DNA from: an uncultured Pelagibacteraceae bacterium | GTDB taxonomy: Bacteria > Pseudomonadota > Alphaproteobacteria > Pelagibacterales > Pelagibacteraceae | DNA: 64,000 nt | Assembly (NCBI GenBank): GCA_902624045.1 | Contig: CACNVX010000002.1 | Span: forward strand, 25,538 to 89,537 | Reading direction: 5' to 3' | Shown here: piece by piece, positions 1 to 8,149 of the stretch | Layout: each line of letters opens with the position of its first letter | Position numbering within the stretch: the stretch's first letter is position 1 | The notes under the pieces: model-generated | The model's database searches: none | The model's input: the letters and a program-made list of their open reading frames with translations, nothing else | Told to the model about the DNA's origin: nothing | Position numbers and translations under genes: made by a program

Positions 1-97
1 AGAGGAAAGAAAACAAATTGAATTTTCTGAAAAAATTGATGAACTTAATCAAGAAACTGACACTTTATTGGATGAAATAGATAAATGGCAAATGTAA
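1..97 (+). CDS. 3' end of a small coiled-coil protein (DUF4164-like), partial
   Basis: An open frame runs from the window edge to TAA at 95-97 (31 visible codons, frame 2). The visible tail is charged and heptad-like (ELNQETDTLLDEIDKW), consistent with a coiled coil. In many alphaproteobacteria a small DUF4164 coiled-coil gene lies directly upstream of zapA, so position and composition agree, but the remnant is too short to prove family membership. It overlaps the zapA start by 13 bp, which suggests translational coupling. The true start lies outside the window. Confidence 0.55.
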   Translation, partial: EERKQIEFSEKIDELNQETDTLLDEIDKWQM

Positions 98-531
98 GCA
101 TAAAATTTAATAATAAAGAGTTTTTGCTAGCATGCGAAGATGGACAAGAAGAACACTTAGAGGAGTTATTAATTCAGATTAATAAAAAGTTTAATAGTTT
201 AAAAAACGATTTGGGAAATTTAGGAGAAAACAAACTTTTGTTAATTACCGCTGTAAAAATAATGGATGAATACTATGAAACTAAAAAAAAAGTAGATCAA
301 AAAAAAGCTGAATTGATTGAATTGCAAAACAAATTTAAGGAGCTAAAATCTTTAATTTATGATTATAGGGATAAAAAAGAGTCAGAAATAGAAAATATAA
401 ATCGAGATCACGAAAATTTCAAAAAAGAAATTGATGCAAATCAAAAAAAATATGAGAATATAATTGATGAAGCAGCTGATCAAATATCAAATTTTGTTAA
501 AAAAGCAAAATTAGAAAATATACCAAAATAG
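85..531 (+). CDS. zapA: Cell division protein ZapA
   Basis: ZapA is a small cytoplasmic protein that binds FtsZ filaments and bundles them at the division ring. The N-terminal half (about residues 1-70) carries the ZapA core, including the VSIKFNNKEF strand and the ENKLLLITAVKIMDEYYE helix. The C-terminal half is a long Lys/Glu-rich coiled coil, the part that mediates tetramer formation in the family. At 148 aa it is somewhat longer than the E. coli protein (about 109 aa), by coiled-coil extension. It lies in the conserved alphaproteobacterial order zapA / 5-formyl-THF cyclo-ligase, with only 4 bp to the next start. Confidence 0.88.
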   Translation: MANVSIKFNNKEFLLACEDGQEEHLEELLIQINKKFNSLKNDLGNLGENKLLLITAVKIMDEYYETKKKVDQKKAELIELQNKFKELKSLIYDYRDKKESEIENINRDHENFKKEIDANQKKYENIIDEAADQISNFVKKAKLENIPK

Positions 532-535
532 GTCT

Positions 536-1081
536 GTGAATAAATCTAAGCTAAGAAGTAGAATTTTAAAACTTAGAAAAAGAAATTCATTTAAAAAAAT
601 AAAACTAAATCCTGATAAAATTTTTCGATTTTTTAAAAAAAACAAAATTAACTTTAAAAATATTGGAGGATATTACCCTTACAATTATGAGATTGATGAC
701 TTGGATATATTAAATTTTTTAAGAAAAAAAAAAATAAATATTTCTTTACCAAAAATTAGAAAAAATAATCAAATGGATTTTTTTGAATGGAGAAATAAAG
801 ATCCTTTAAAAATTAATAAGTATGGAATTGTTGAGCCGATTTCAACTAAGAAAATTTATCCAGATGTAATATTTGTTCCACTAGTAGCTTATGATAATAA
901 TTTGAACAGATTAGGTTATGGTGGAGGATATTATGATCGTTATTTGGAAAATATAGCAAATATTAAAAATATTTTAAAAATTGGATTAGGATTTTCATAT
1001 CAAGAATTGGAAAAAATACCTGTCAATGATTACGATAAAAAGCTTGATTTAATTATTACTGAGAAAAAAATTATACAATGA
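536..1081 (+). CDS. 5-formyltetrahydrofolate cyclo-ligase
   Basis: Converts 5-formyl-THF to 5,10-methenyl-THF with ATP, returning a storage or inhibitory folate to the one-carbon pool. The C-terminal signature LGYGGGYYDRYL (about residues 128-139) is the family's substrate/ATP loop, and the FVPLVAYD strand before it is also typical. Length 181 aa is normal. The start is GTG at 536, 4 bp after the zapA stop. The stop overlaps the next start in an ATGA arrangement. In many bacteria 6S RNA sits between zapA and this gene; here there is no room for it. Confidence 0.93.
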   Translation: MNKSKLRSRILKLRKRNSFKKIKLNPDKIFRFFKKNKINFKNIGGYYPYNYEIDDLDILNFLRKKKINISLPKIRKNNQMDFFEWRNKDPLKINKYGIVEPISTKKIYPDVIFVPLVAYDNNLNRLGYGGGYYDRYLENIANIKNILKIGLGFSYQELEKIPVNDYDKKLDLIITEKKIIQ

Positions 1082-1881
1082 GAATTTTATTTTTAGGTGA
1101 CGTTGTTGGAATATCTGGATGTTCTAAATTAACGAGTAATTTATTAAATGAAATTGAGAGAAAAAAAATTGATTTTGTAATTGTAAATGGTGAAAATTCT
1201 GCAGCACAGGGAGTAGGGATAACAAAAGAAATCTGTAAGGATTTTTTTAACTGTGGAGTTGATGTTATTACAACTGGCAATCATGTTTGGGATCAGAAAG
1301 AAATAATGGATTTTATTGACAAAGAAAAAAGATTATTAAGACCTAAAAATTTATTTGAACCTTCACCAGGCAAAGGTTTTGAAATATATACTACAAAGAA
1401 TAATATTAAAATTGGAGTCCTTAATTTGATGGGGAATGTTTTTATGAAAAAGTGTGAAGATGTTTTTAAAGTGTCTCAAAAATTTTTAAAAGATAATGAA
1501 CTTAAAAAAAATTTTGATTTACTGGTAGTTGATTTCCATGGTGAAATCACTAGTGAAAAAAATGCTATAGGACATCTATTTGATGGGAAGGCAACATTGG
1601 TTGTTGGAACACATACGCACATACCCACAAATGATGCTAGAATATTAAAAAATGGGACTGGATATCAAACTGATGCAGGTATGAGTGGAGATTACGACTC
1701 TGTAATTGGGATGAATAAAGATAATTCTTTAAATAGATTTTTAAAAAAGAATTCAGTGAAACATTTTCCTGCAATAGGTGAAGCTACTTTGTGTGGTGTT
1801 ATAGTGGATTGTGATATAAAAACAGGGTTAGCACTAGATATCAAAAGTTATATATACGGAGATCAACTAAAAAATATTTAA
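1078..1881 (+). CDS. YmdB-like calcineurin-fold metallophosphoesterase (TIGR00282 family)
   Basis: Metal-dependent phosphoesterase of the TIGR00282/YmdB family; the Bacillus YmdB and Deinococcus homologues hydrolyse cyclic nucleotides, but the role in alphaproteobacteria is not settled. Visible metal-binding motifs are LFLGDVVG at the N-terminus, VNGENSA (about residues 38-44), TTGNHVWD (about 65-72) and VGTHTHIPT (about 177-185). Length 267 aa fits the family. It starts inside the stop codon of the cyclo-ligase gene (ATGA) and ends 4 bp before yebC, so it belongs to the same transcription unit. Confidence 0.9.
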   Translation: MRILFLGDVVGISGCSKLTSNLLNEIERKKIDFVIVNGENSAAQGVGITKEICKDFFNCGVDVITTGNHVWDQKEIMDFIDKEKRLLRPKNLFEPSPGKGFEIYTTKNNIKIGVLNLMGNVFMKKCEDVFKVSQKFLKDNELKKNFDLLVVDFHGEITSEKNAIGHLFDGKATLVVGTHTHIPTNDARILKNGTGYQTDAGMSGDYDSVIGMNKDNSLNRFLKKNSVKHFPAIGEATLCGVIVDCDIKTGLALDIKSYIYGDQLKNI

Positions 1882-1885
1882 AAGC

Positions 1886-2611
1886 ATGGCAGGTCATTCA
1901 CACTGGGCGGGAATAAAACATAAAAAAGGTAAGGCTGACAAGCAAAGATCAAAGATATTTTCAAAATTATCTAAAGAGATTACTGTTGCAGCAAAACTTG
2001 GAGATAAAGATCCCACAATGAATCCCAGACTTAGATCTGCAGTGCAAGCTGCCCGATCTGCAAATATGCCTAAAGACAATATTGAGAGAGCAATAGACAA
2101 ATCTTCTTTAGCGAATGGAACAAATTTTGAAAATTTAAGATATGAGGGATTTGGACCAGATAAGATAGCTGTTATAGTTGAAACTTTAACAGATAACAAA
2201 AATAGGACTGCATCAAATATTAGAACTATTTTTCAAAAAAGTGGTGGAAGCCTAGGAACCCAAGGTTCAGCTTCGCATAATTTTCAACAATTAGGTATAA
2301 TCAAAATTGATAAAAAAGAGATATCTGACGAAAAAATATTAGACCTAGCAATAGAGTCCGGAGCTGATGAGTGTTTGTCCCATGATGGATATCATGAAGT
2401 TCACTGTAAAATAAGCGAAATATTTAATGTAAAAAAAAATTTAGAGAAAATTATTGTAAATTTTATTTCTACGGGAATTGAGTGGATCCCACTAAATAGT
2501 GTTAACGTAAATGAGGATAACAAAGATAGTGTAATAGATTTTTTAGAAACTCTAGAAGAAAATGATGATGTGCAGAACGTTTATTCAAACGTTAATTTAG
2601 GCGGTATTTGA
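1886..2611 (+). CDS. yebC: YebC/PmpR family regulator (TACO1-like)
   Basis: Member of the YebC/PmpR/TACO1 family. Members have been described as transcriptional regulators and more recently as ribosome-associated factors that help translate proline-rich stretches; which applies here cannot be told from sequence. The N-terminus MAGHSHWAGIKHKKGKADK and the following FSKLSKEITVAAK are the hallmark of the family. Length 241 aa is standard. It sits directly upstream of the ruvC-like gene, the order usual in proteobacteria. Its TGA stop overlaps the next ATG by 1 bp (TGATG). Confidence 0.94.
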   Translation: MAGHSHWAGIKHKKGKADKQRSKIFSKLSKEITVAAKLGDKDPTMNPRLRSAVQAARSANMPKDNIERAIDKSSLANGTNFENLRYEGFGPDKIAVIVETLTDNKNRTASNIRTIFQKSGGSLGTQGSASHNFQQLGIIKIDKKEISDEKILDLAIESGADECLSHDGYHEVHCKISEIFNVKKNLEKIIVNFISTGIEWIPLNSVNVNEDNKDSVIDFLETLEENDDVQNVYSNVNLGGI

Positions 2612-3105
2612 TGTTGATTATTGGAATTGATCCAGGGATTTCAGGATCAATCTGTTTTTTTGAAGATGGTATAATAAAAGATGTAGTTGAAATGCCAACC
2701 ATGACTGATGGTAAGAGGAATAAAAGACAAGTTAATGGTGCTCAAATATTTAATGAAATTAGTGAAAGGATAAACAAAATTGATAAAAAAAACATTAAAG
2801 TTGTCATCGAACAAGTTTCAGCAATGCCAGGTCAAGGAGTTACTAGCATGTTCAATTTTGGACAATCGTTTGGTATCTTAAAAGGTATTTGTAGCGCTAT
2901 GCACCTACCAGTATATTACGTAAGACCTGCTAAGTGGAAAAAATATTTTAATCTTATTAATTCTGAGAAAGACGCGAGTAGAACAAGAGCTATTGAGATT
3001 TTTCCGTATTTTTCATCAAAATTATCAAAAAAAAAAGATACTAATAAAGCTGACGCCATTTTAATAGCTAGTTTTTTCTTTGAAACTTATAAAAAAGAAG
3101 AGTAA
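2611..3105 (+). CDS. RuvC-like Holliday junction resolvase, phage type
   Basis: RNase H-fold nuclease of the RuvC superfamily, expected to cut Holliday junctions. Candidate catalytic acidic residues (counting from ATG 2611) are Asp7 in GIDPG, Glu67 in VVIEQV and Asp148 in KADAIL, with Asp143 nearby. The body does not resemble canonical bacterial RuvC. Blocks such as EQVSAMPGQGVTSMFNFG, the YVRPAKWKKYF segment and SRTRAIEIFP match the group I remember from phage-encoded RuvC-like resolvases. It occupies the usual ruvC slot after yebC, but ruvA and ruvB do not follow; tolQ starts 53 bp later. ATG 2611 is preferred to TTG 2608, which adds only one residue and overlaps yebC more. Confidence 0.82.
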   Translation: MLIIGIDPGISGSICFFEDGIIKDVVEMPTMTDGKRNKRQVNGAQIFNEISERINKIDKKNIKVVIEQVSAMPGQGVTSMFNFGQSFGILKGICSAMHLPVYYVRPAKWKKYFNLINSEKDASRTRAIEIFPYFSSKLSKKKDTNKADAILIASFFFETYKKEE

Positions 3106-3158
3106 TTAATTCAAAACATTAGACAAATTCATGACACAATTAAGTGTGAAGAATAATT

Positions 3159-3833
3159 ATGGAAGCGGATATTGCAGCAAAAGCAGTTGAATTAGGTACG
3201 AATACTGATTTTTCATTATTTAGTTTGTTTTTTAGAGCTGACATAGTTGTTAAGTCAGTGATGATAATATTAATACTTTGTTCTGTATACTCCTGGGCTG
3301 TAATAATTGATAAATTTCGTTTGTTTAAAAAAATTAATAAGTCATCTGAAGATTTTGAGGAAAAATTTTGGAACTCTAAATCTGCTGAAACCTTTTATAA
3401 CAGCCTGCCAAACAAACTTGAAGATCCAATGTCTCTTGTATTTCAAGATGCTATGGAAGGATTGCTTAAAAAAAAGGCGAGAACAAATTTAAGCGAGAGA
3501 ATGAGCGCATCTTTGGAGACAGGAATTGAAAAGCAAATGACGAAAATTGAAAAAGGATTTACATTTTTGGCAACAGTTGGATCAACCGCTCCTTTTATAG
3601 GACTATTTGGAACGGTATGGGGTATTATGAATTCTTTTCAATCCATTGCCATATCAAGAAATACAAGTCTTGCTATAGTAGCACCAGGGATAGCCGAAGC
3701 TTTATTTGCTACTGCCCTTGGTTTGTTGGCGGCTATACCGGCTGTAGTAGCTTACAATAAATTTAATAATGACGCAAAAAAATATTCTGAAAAACTAGAA
3801 AACTTTTCAAAAAGATTTTTAACTATAATTTAA
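3159..3833 (+). CDS. tolQ: Tol-Pal system proton channel subunit TolQ
   Basis: Inner-membrane TolQ (MotA/TolQ/ExbB family) forms the proton channel with TolR that energises TolA for outer-membrane constriction at division. Three membrane segments are visible: about residues 29-50, 132-155 and 170-192. The conserved FLATVGSTAPFIGLFGTVWGI block spans the second segment and GIAEALFATALGLLAAIPAV the third. Length 224 aa is typical. The stop is immediately followed by tolR, with TAATGG giving a 1-bp overlap. ybgC, often upstream of tolQ, is absent. Confidence 0.96.
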   Translation: MEADIAAKAVELGTNTDFSLFSLFFRADIVVKSVMIILILCSVYSWAVIIDKFRLFKKINKSSEDFEEKFWNSKSAETFYNSLPNKLEDPMSLVFQDAMEGLLKKKARTNLSERMSASLETGIEKQMTKIEKGFTFLATVGSTAPFIGLFGTVWGIMNSFQSIAISRNTSLAIVAPGIAEALFATALGLLAAIPAVVAYNKFNNDAKKYSEKLENFSKRFLTII

Positions 3834-4249
3834 TGGCATTTAAATTTAATCGCTCTTCAAATGAACCAATGAGTGAAATAAATGTTACTCCATTTGTGGA
3901 TGTAATGTTAGTTTTATTAATTATCTTTATGGTTACTGCTCCATTGTTAACTGTTGGTGTACAGGTTGATTTACCAGAGAGTTCCGCAGATTCTCTACCC
4001 GAAGAAACAGAACCTTTAACTTTAACAATTAATGCAAAAGGTGAGATTTTCATTCAAGAGGCAAAAGTAGAGTATAATAATATAATTGCTAAGGTTTTAG
4101 CAGTGTCAAAAAATAGAACCGATACTAGAATTTATGTAAGAGGAGATAAGACAATAAATTACGGAAGAGTTTTAGAGATAATGGGGTTATTATCTGGATC
4201 TGGTTTCACGAAAGTAGCATTAATTTCAGAGCCATATAAGCAAAGGTAA
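3833..4249 (+). CDS. tolR: Tol-Pal system protein TolR
   Basis: TolR (ExbD family) is a single-pass inner-membrane partner of TolQ. The N-terminal MSEINVTPFVDVMLVLLIIFMV block (about residues 13-34) contains the membrane helix with the conserved Asp (FVDVMLVLL) used in proton translocation. The periplasmic domain carries the usual DKTINYGRVLEIMGLLSGSGF region. Length 138 aa is normal. It is translationally coupled to tolQ and 4 bp upstream of tolA. Confidence 0.96.
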   Translation: MAFKFNRSSNEPMSEINVTPFVDVMLVLLIIFMVTAPLLTVGVQVDLPESSADSLPEETEPLTLTINAKGEIFIQEAKVEYNNIIAKVLAVSKNRTDTRIYVRGDKTINYGRVLEIMGLLSGSGFTKVALISEPYKQR

Positions 4250-4253
4250 TTAA

Positions 4254-5117
4254 GTGAATAGAAGCATCATTCTTTCTTCTGTTTTACATGCTTTATTAAT
4301 TTTTATTACTGCTATGAGTTTACCATTTTTAGCAAAAAAACCTTACGATATCCCCCCGATTGTATCAGTTGAATTAATACAAATTGCAGAAAAAACAAAT
4401 ATTCCTTTTGCACCAAAAGCAAAAAAAATAATTGAAAAAGTAAAAAATAAAGAAAAAAAACTTGTGTCAGAACAAGCGCCACCAAAAAAAGTCCAGAAAA
4501 CAAAAACTAAAACTGTTTTGTCCCCAGATCAAAATAACAAAAAAATTGAAAATGAAGCACCTGACTCAATTCCGCTTCCTGAAAAAAAAGTAAAAAAAGT
4601 TAAAACTCGTGAAGAAAAAAAACAGAATCCTGATAAGGTGGATAACAAAGTTCAGCAAGTATCAGAATTTGAGAAAAAAGATTTATTTGATCCCAACAAT
4701 ATTGCTGCTTTAATAGATAAATCAAAAGAAGAAACAGCAGAAGTTTTAAAAACTAATAACAAAACCACTCAAGATCAGGATAAAAATGTGGAAAACTCAG
4801 GGCTTACATTAAGTGAAGAGGATGCTCTTAAAGCTCAAATTTTTGGATGTTGGAGTATTCCTTTAGGTTTACCTTACAATGAAAACTTATTAGTTAGAAT
4901 AAAACTTAAATTAAAACCAGATGGAACTGTGTCAAAAACTGAGATTTTAGATCATGCTAGAATGAATAAACCAGGTCAAGGATTTTACAAAGTTTTAGCA
5001 GAAAGTGCACTAAGAGCAGTTAAATTGTGTCAACCTTTACGCGTTCCAAATACAGGCTATGAGAGATGGAAAGAATTACAACTAAATTTTGATGCAAGAG
5101 AGATGTTAGAAGGTTAA
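4254..5117 (+). CDS. tolA: Cell envelope integrity protein TolA
   Basis: TolA spans the periplasm between the TolQR motor and TolB/Pal. The sequence shows an N-terminal membrane helix (about residues 5-25) with SxxxH-type residues (SSVLHALL), a long Lys/Pro/Glu-rich linker (about 50-180) and a C-terminal domain (about 195-287) with CWSIPLGLPYNENLLVRIKL and a late CQPLRVP segment, two cysteines typical of TolA domain III in alphaproteobacteria. The start is GTG at 4254. Identity rests on the domain layout and its place between tolR and tolB, since the linker is low-complexity. Confidence 0.92.
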   Translation: MNRSIILSSVLHALLIFITAMSLPFLAKKPYDIPPIVSVELIQIAEKTNIPFAPKAKKIIEKVKNKEKKLVSEQAPPKKVQKTKTKTVLSPDQNNKKIENEAPDSIPLPEKKVKKVKTREEKKQNPDKVDNKVQQVSEFEKKDLFDPNNIAALIDKSKEETAEVLKTNNKTTQDQDKNVENSGLTLSEEDALKAQIFGCWSIPLGLPYNENLLVRIKLKLKPDGTVSKTEILDHARMNKPGQGFYKVLAESALRAVKLCQPLRVPNTGYERWKELQLNFDAREMLEG

Positions 5118-5126
5118 TATATAGAT

Positions 5127-6467
5127 ATGATAAAAAAAATTTTTATTTTAATTTTAATTTTAATACCAAAAAATGTATTTGCGTTAATTGAGGTAGATAT
5201 AACAAGAGGTAATCTTAATCCTTTACCATTAGCAGTGTCTCCATTATCAATAGATGAGAATTCGAGATTAACCTTTGAGAAAATACTTAAAAAAGAGAAT
5301 ATAGGATCTGAAATAGCAATCATCGTGGAAAATAATCTAAAAACTTCGGGACTGTTTGATCCTTTAGATAAAAAAGCTTTTCTTCAAGCCCCTGATATTG
5401 CTAATTTGAAACCAAGATTTGAAGATTGGAATTTAATTAAAGCCCAAGCCCTTATAACTGGTAAAGTGAATTATGTTGATGATAAGTTAAGAGTAGAATT
5501 TAGATTGTGGGATGTTTTAGCTGCAAAGGAGATGATGGCTTTAGCATTTACTACTGTTCCAGATAATTGGAGAAGAGTAGGCCATATTATTTCTGATAAG
5601 GTTTACGAAAGGTTAACAGGGGAAAAAGGATATTTCGATACAAGAATAATTTATGTATCAGAAGAAGGTCCTAAGACACAAAGAATTAAAAAATTAGCAA
5701 TTATGGATCAAGATGGTGAAAATAATAAGTTTTTAACATTGGGTAACGAATTAGTATTAACTCCAAGATTTAATCCAAATAGTCAAATGGTAACCTACTT
5801 GTCTTATTTTAAAAATATGCCCAGGGTTTATTTGCTAGATATTGAGACAGGCACCCAAGAGGTTGTTGGAGATTTTCCAGGAATGACCTTTGCTCCAAGA
5901 TTTTCACCAGATGGAAAAAAAATTATTATGAGTTTTGCAAAAGATGGTAAATCAGATATTTACACTATGGATTTAGAAAATAGGATAGTAGAAAAAATTA
6001 CAAATCACCCATCAATTGATACTTCTCCTTCTTACTCTCCAAATGGAAAATTTATTACTTTTAATTCTGATAGAAGTGGTTATCAACAAATTTATGTGAT
6101 GAAAAATGATGGCACAGATGTGAAAAGAATTTCTTTTGGAAATGGTTTATATGGAACACCTGTATGGTCTCCAAGAGGAGATTTAATTGCATTTACAAAA
6201 CTACATAAAGGAAAGTTTTACATTGGTGTGATGAGAACTGATGGAAGTGGAGAAAGGTTACTAACTGAAAATTACTATCAAGAAGCACCATCTTGGTCAC
6301 CCAATGGTAGAGTTCTTATCTTTTATAGAGAAACAAAAACTAACGCAAAAGGCGAAGGATTTTCTGCCAAATTATGGTCTATTGATTTAACAGGTTATAA
6401 TGAACGTCAAATAAAGACGCCAACAGATGCATCTGACCCATCATGGTCATCATTATTAAGCAATTAG
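5127..6467 (+). CDS. tolB: Tol-Pal system beta-propeller protein TolB
   Basis: Periplasmic TolB links TolA to the lipoprotein Pal. An N-terminal signal peptide ([17 protein letters not shown], about residues 2-19) precedes the N-terminal alpha/beta domain with [23 protein letters not shown]. The C-terminal half has repeated propeller blades with the pattern [30 protein letters not shown] and [10 protein letters not shown]. Length 446 aa is normal for the family. It follows tolA by 9 bp and is separated from pal by about 98 bp. Confidence 0.96.
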   Translation: MIKKIFILILILIPKNVFALIEVDITRGNLNPLPLAVSPLSIDENSRLTFEKILKKENIGSEIAIIVENNLKTSGLFDPLDKKAFLQAPDIANLKPRFEDWNLIKAQALITGKVNYVDDKLRVEFRLWDVLAAKEMMALAFTTVPDNWRRVGHIISDKVYERLTGEKGYFDTRIIYVSEEGPKTQRIKKLAIMDQDGENNKFLTLGNELVLTPRFNPNSQMVTYLSYFKNMPRVYLLDIETGTQEVVGDFPGMTFAPRFSPDGKKIIMSFAKDGKSDIYTMDLENRIVEKITNHPSIDTSPSYSPNGKFITFNSDRSGYQQIYVMKNDGTDVKRISFGNGLYGTPVWSPRGDLIAFTKLHKGKFYIGVMRTDGSGERLLTENYYQEAPSWSPNGRVLIFYRETKTNAKGEGFSAKLWSIDLTGYNERQIKTPTDASDPSWSSLLSN

Positions 6468-6552
6468 TAGATTAATTATTTTAAATTTCTTGATTTTTAG
6501 ACTTGAAACCTTTAATTACTTGTGAAAAAGTCAATAAATTGAAATTAGCAGC

Positions 6553-6558
6553 AAGGAG
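6553..6558 (+). promoter_or_regulatory. Ribosome binding site that fixes the pal start
   Basis: AAGGAG lies 7 bp upstream of ATG 6566. This strong Shine-Dalgarno match, rare in this window, together with the signal peptide immediately after ATG 6566, selects that start over the upstream in-frame TTG at 6503. Confidence 0.75.
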
Positions 6559-6565
6559 CAATTTA

Positions 6566-7060
6566 ATGAGATTAAGCAAAATTTTTAAAAACTCACTTTT
6601 AGTATTATTAGCATGCCTGGTATTATCTGCTTGTGCAACTAAAAAAGAAACATCAATAGGTAAAATAGATGGGCAAATGCAAGGTGATGTTTACACTGGA
6701 ACAGATACAGTTAAATACTTAGCTGATGGAGTTCCTGATAGAGTATTCTTTGCAACAAATGAGTCAATATTAACTACTGCTTCAAGAGAAACTTTAAGAG
6801 CTCAAGCAGCTTGGTTAAGAAAAAACCCTAGTATAAATGTTGTGCTTGAAGGACATGCAGATGAAAGAGGTACAAGAGAATATAACTTAGCTTTAGGTGA
6901 AAGAAGAGCAAACGCAGCTAAAGACTACTTGATGACGTATGGAATTTCATCTGACAGAATTACTGTATTAAGTTATGGAAAAGAGAGACCAGTTGATTCA
7001 GGCTCTAACCCATTAGCTTGGTCAAAAAACAGAAGATCAGTAACTGTTAAAGCAAATTAA
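6566..7060 (+). CDS. pal: Peptidoglycan-associated lipoprotein Pal
   Basis: Pal is an outer-membrane lipoprotein that binds peptidoglycan and TolB. From ATG 6566 the protein begins with a lipoprotein signal (SLLVLLACLVLSAC) whose lipobox LSAC places the lipidated Cys at about residue 24. The OmpA-like domain follows, with RVFFATNESILT, LEGHADERGTREYNLALGERRA (peptidoglycan-binding Asp and Arg) and RITVLSYGKERPV. Predicted length 164 aa is usual. The frame is open back to TTG 6503, but that would bury the signal peptide. Confidence 0.95.
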   Translation: MRLSKIFKNSLLVLLACLVLSACATKKETSIGKIDGQMQGDVYTGTDTVKYLADGVPDRVFFATNESILTTASRETLRAQAAWLRKNPSINVVLEGHADERGTREYNLALGERRANAAKDYLMTYGISSDRITVLSYGKERPVDSGSNPLAWSKNRRSVTVKAN

Positions 7061-7070
7061 TTATTTAATA

Positions 7071-7113
7071 AAAAAGACCCTAAAACCTTTGTTGGCTTTA
7101 GGGTCTTTTTTTT
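7071..7113 (+). terminator. Rho-independent terminator after pal
   Basis: A 14-bp inverted repeat (arms 7071-7084 and 7097-7110, core GACCCTAAA / TTTAGGGTC) with a 12-nt loop is followed by an unbroken T run to 7113. This is a clear intrinsic terminator, ending the yebC/tol-pal transcript before ybgF. Confidence 0.92.
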
Positions 7114-7144
7114 GCCATTTTTATAACGATAACTCATAAAATCC

Positions 7145-8149
7145 ATGAGATTATTTCTAAAATCTATAAACATAAAACTAATATTTATTTTAAATTTATG
7201 CCTAATTAATTTTTCTTATGCAGATAATCACAACATATATGAAACATTAGAAATAATTAAAAATGATCTTAAAACTCTTGAAAGAGCTGTCTATTCAGGC
7301 TCTATTGAAGTACAAACAACAACCAACAGTGATACAGTTTCAAATTTAGATAATAACGAAGATGTGCTAACCAGACATCTATTGAAATTGTCTGAGGTAG
7401 AGGATCAATTTAGACAACTTACAAACAAATTTGAAGAAATAAATTTTAAATTAGATAGATTGTCAACTAGATTGTCCAAAATACAAGCAGATAATCAAAT
7501 TAGGTTTCAGGACTTAGAAAATAATATTAGTAATGTTAAAATTGATAAGACAGATAATAAATTAAGTTCAGCACCTAAAACTGATGAAAAAAAAATTCTT
7601 CCTGGAAGTTCACAACCTCAAGATCTTGGAACTATATCTTATAAAGATACTGAGACATCTGAAACTTCACAACAAATCCAATCAGTAGAAACCACAGCTT
7701 CTATAGTGACCGAGACATTTCAGTCAGAAGAAAAAATTCTTCCTGAGGATTTAAGCCCACAAAAAAAATATGAGTTTGCAACTAGTTTCTTAAAGGTTGG
7801 AGATTATAGTACTGCTGAGAGAGCATTTAGAGAATTTGTTATCAGCCTTCCTGATCATGAGTTAGCAGGGAGTGCTCAATATTGGTATGCAGAAACATTT
7901 AGGATCAGGCAGTTATACACAGATGCTGCTTCAGCATATTTAGAAGGTTACCAAAAATATCCAAAAGGTAAAAAAGCTCCAATTAATTTATTGAAACTTG
8001 GGGTGTCTATGGTTCAAATTGGTGAAAAAAATCAAGGATGTAAAATGATTAATGGCGTAGAAATACAATATCCTAACGCAAACCAATCTGTAATACAAAA
8101 AGCGAAATATGAGTCTAAAAAATTTGAGTGCACCAAGCAAGACTCATAA
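7145..8149 (+). CDS. ybgF: Tol-Pal accessory protein YbgF/CpoB
   Basis: YbgF/CpoB is a periplasmic protein that links Tol-Pal constriction to septal peptidoglycan synthesis. An N-terminal signal peptide (about residues 1-26, ending NFSYA-D) is followed by a trimerising coiled coil (about 75-130, SEVEDQFRQLTNKFEEINFKL), a low-complexity linker, and a C-terminal tetratricopeptide region (about 205-330, YEFATSFLKVGDYSTAERAF). It is separated from pal by the terminator, so it needs its own promoter or read-through. Its 3' end overlaps tilS by 41 bp, a long same-strand overlap for this genome. Confidence 0.92.
   Translation: MRLFLKSINIKLIFILNLCLINFSYADNHNIYETLEIIKNDLKTLERAVYSGSIEVQTTTNSDTVSNLDNNEDVLTRHLLKLSEVEDQFRQLTNKFEEINFKLDRLSTRLSKIQADNQIRFQDLENNISNVKIDKTDNKLSSAPKTDEKKILPGSSQPQDLGTISYKDTETSETSQQIQSVETTASIVTETFQSEEKILPEDLSPQKKYEFATSFLKVGDYSTAERAFREFVISLPDHELAGSAQYWYAETFRIRQLYTDAASAYLEGYQKYPKGKKAPINLLKLGVSMVQIGEKNQGCKMINGVEIQYPNANQSVIQKAKYESKKFECTKQDS

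Noticed and set aside
529..540. 6S RNA between zapA and the cyclo-ligase gene
   Set aside because: This is its usual place in many proteobacteria, but only 4 bp separate the two genes here, so it cannot be at this locus.
6503..6565. Longer pal start at TTG 6503
   Set aside because: It would place 21 residues before the lipoprotein signal, while a strong ribosome binding site and ATG lie at 6553-6568.
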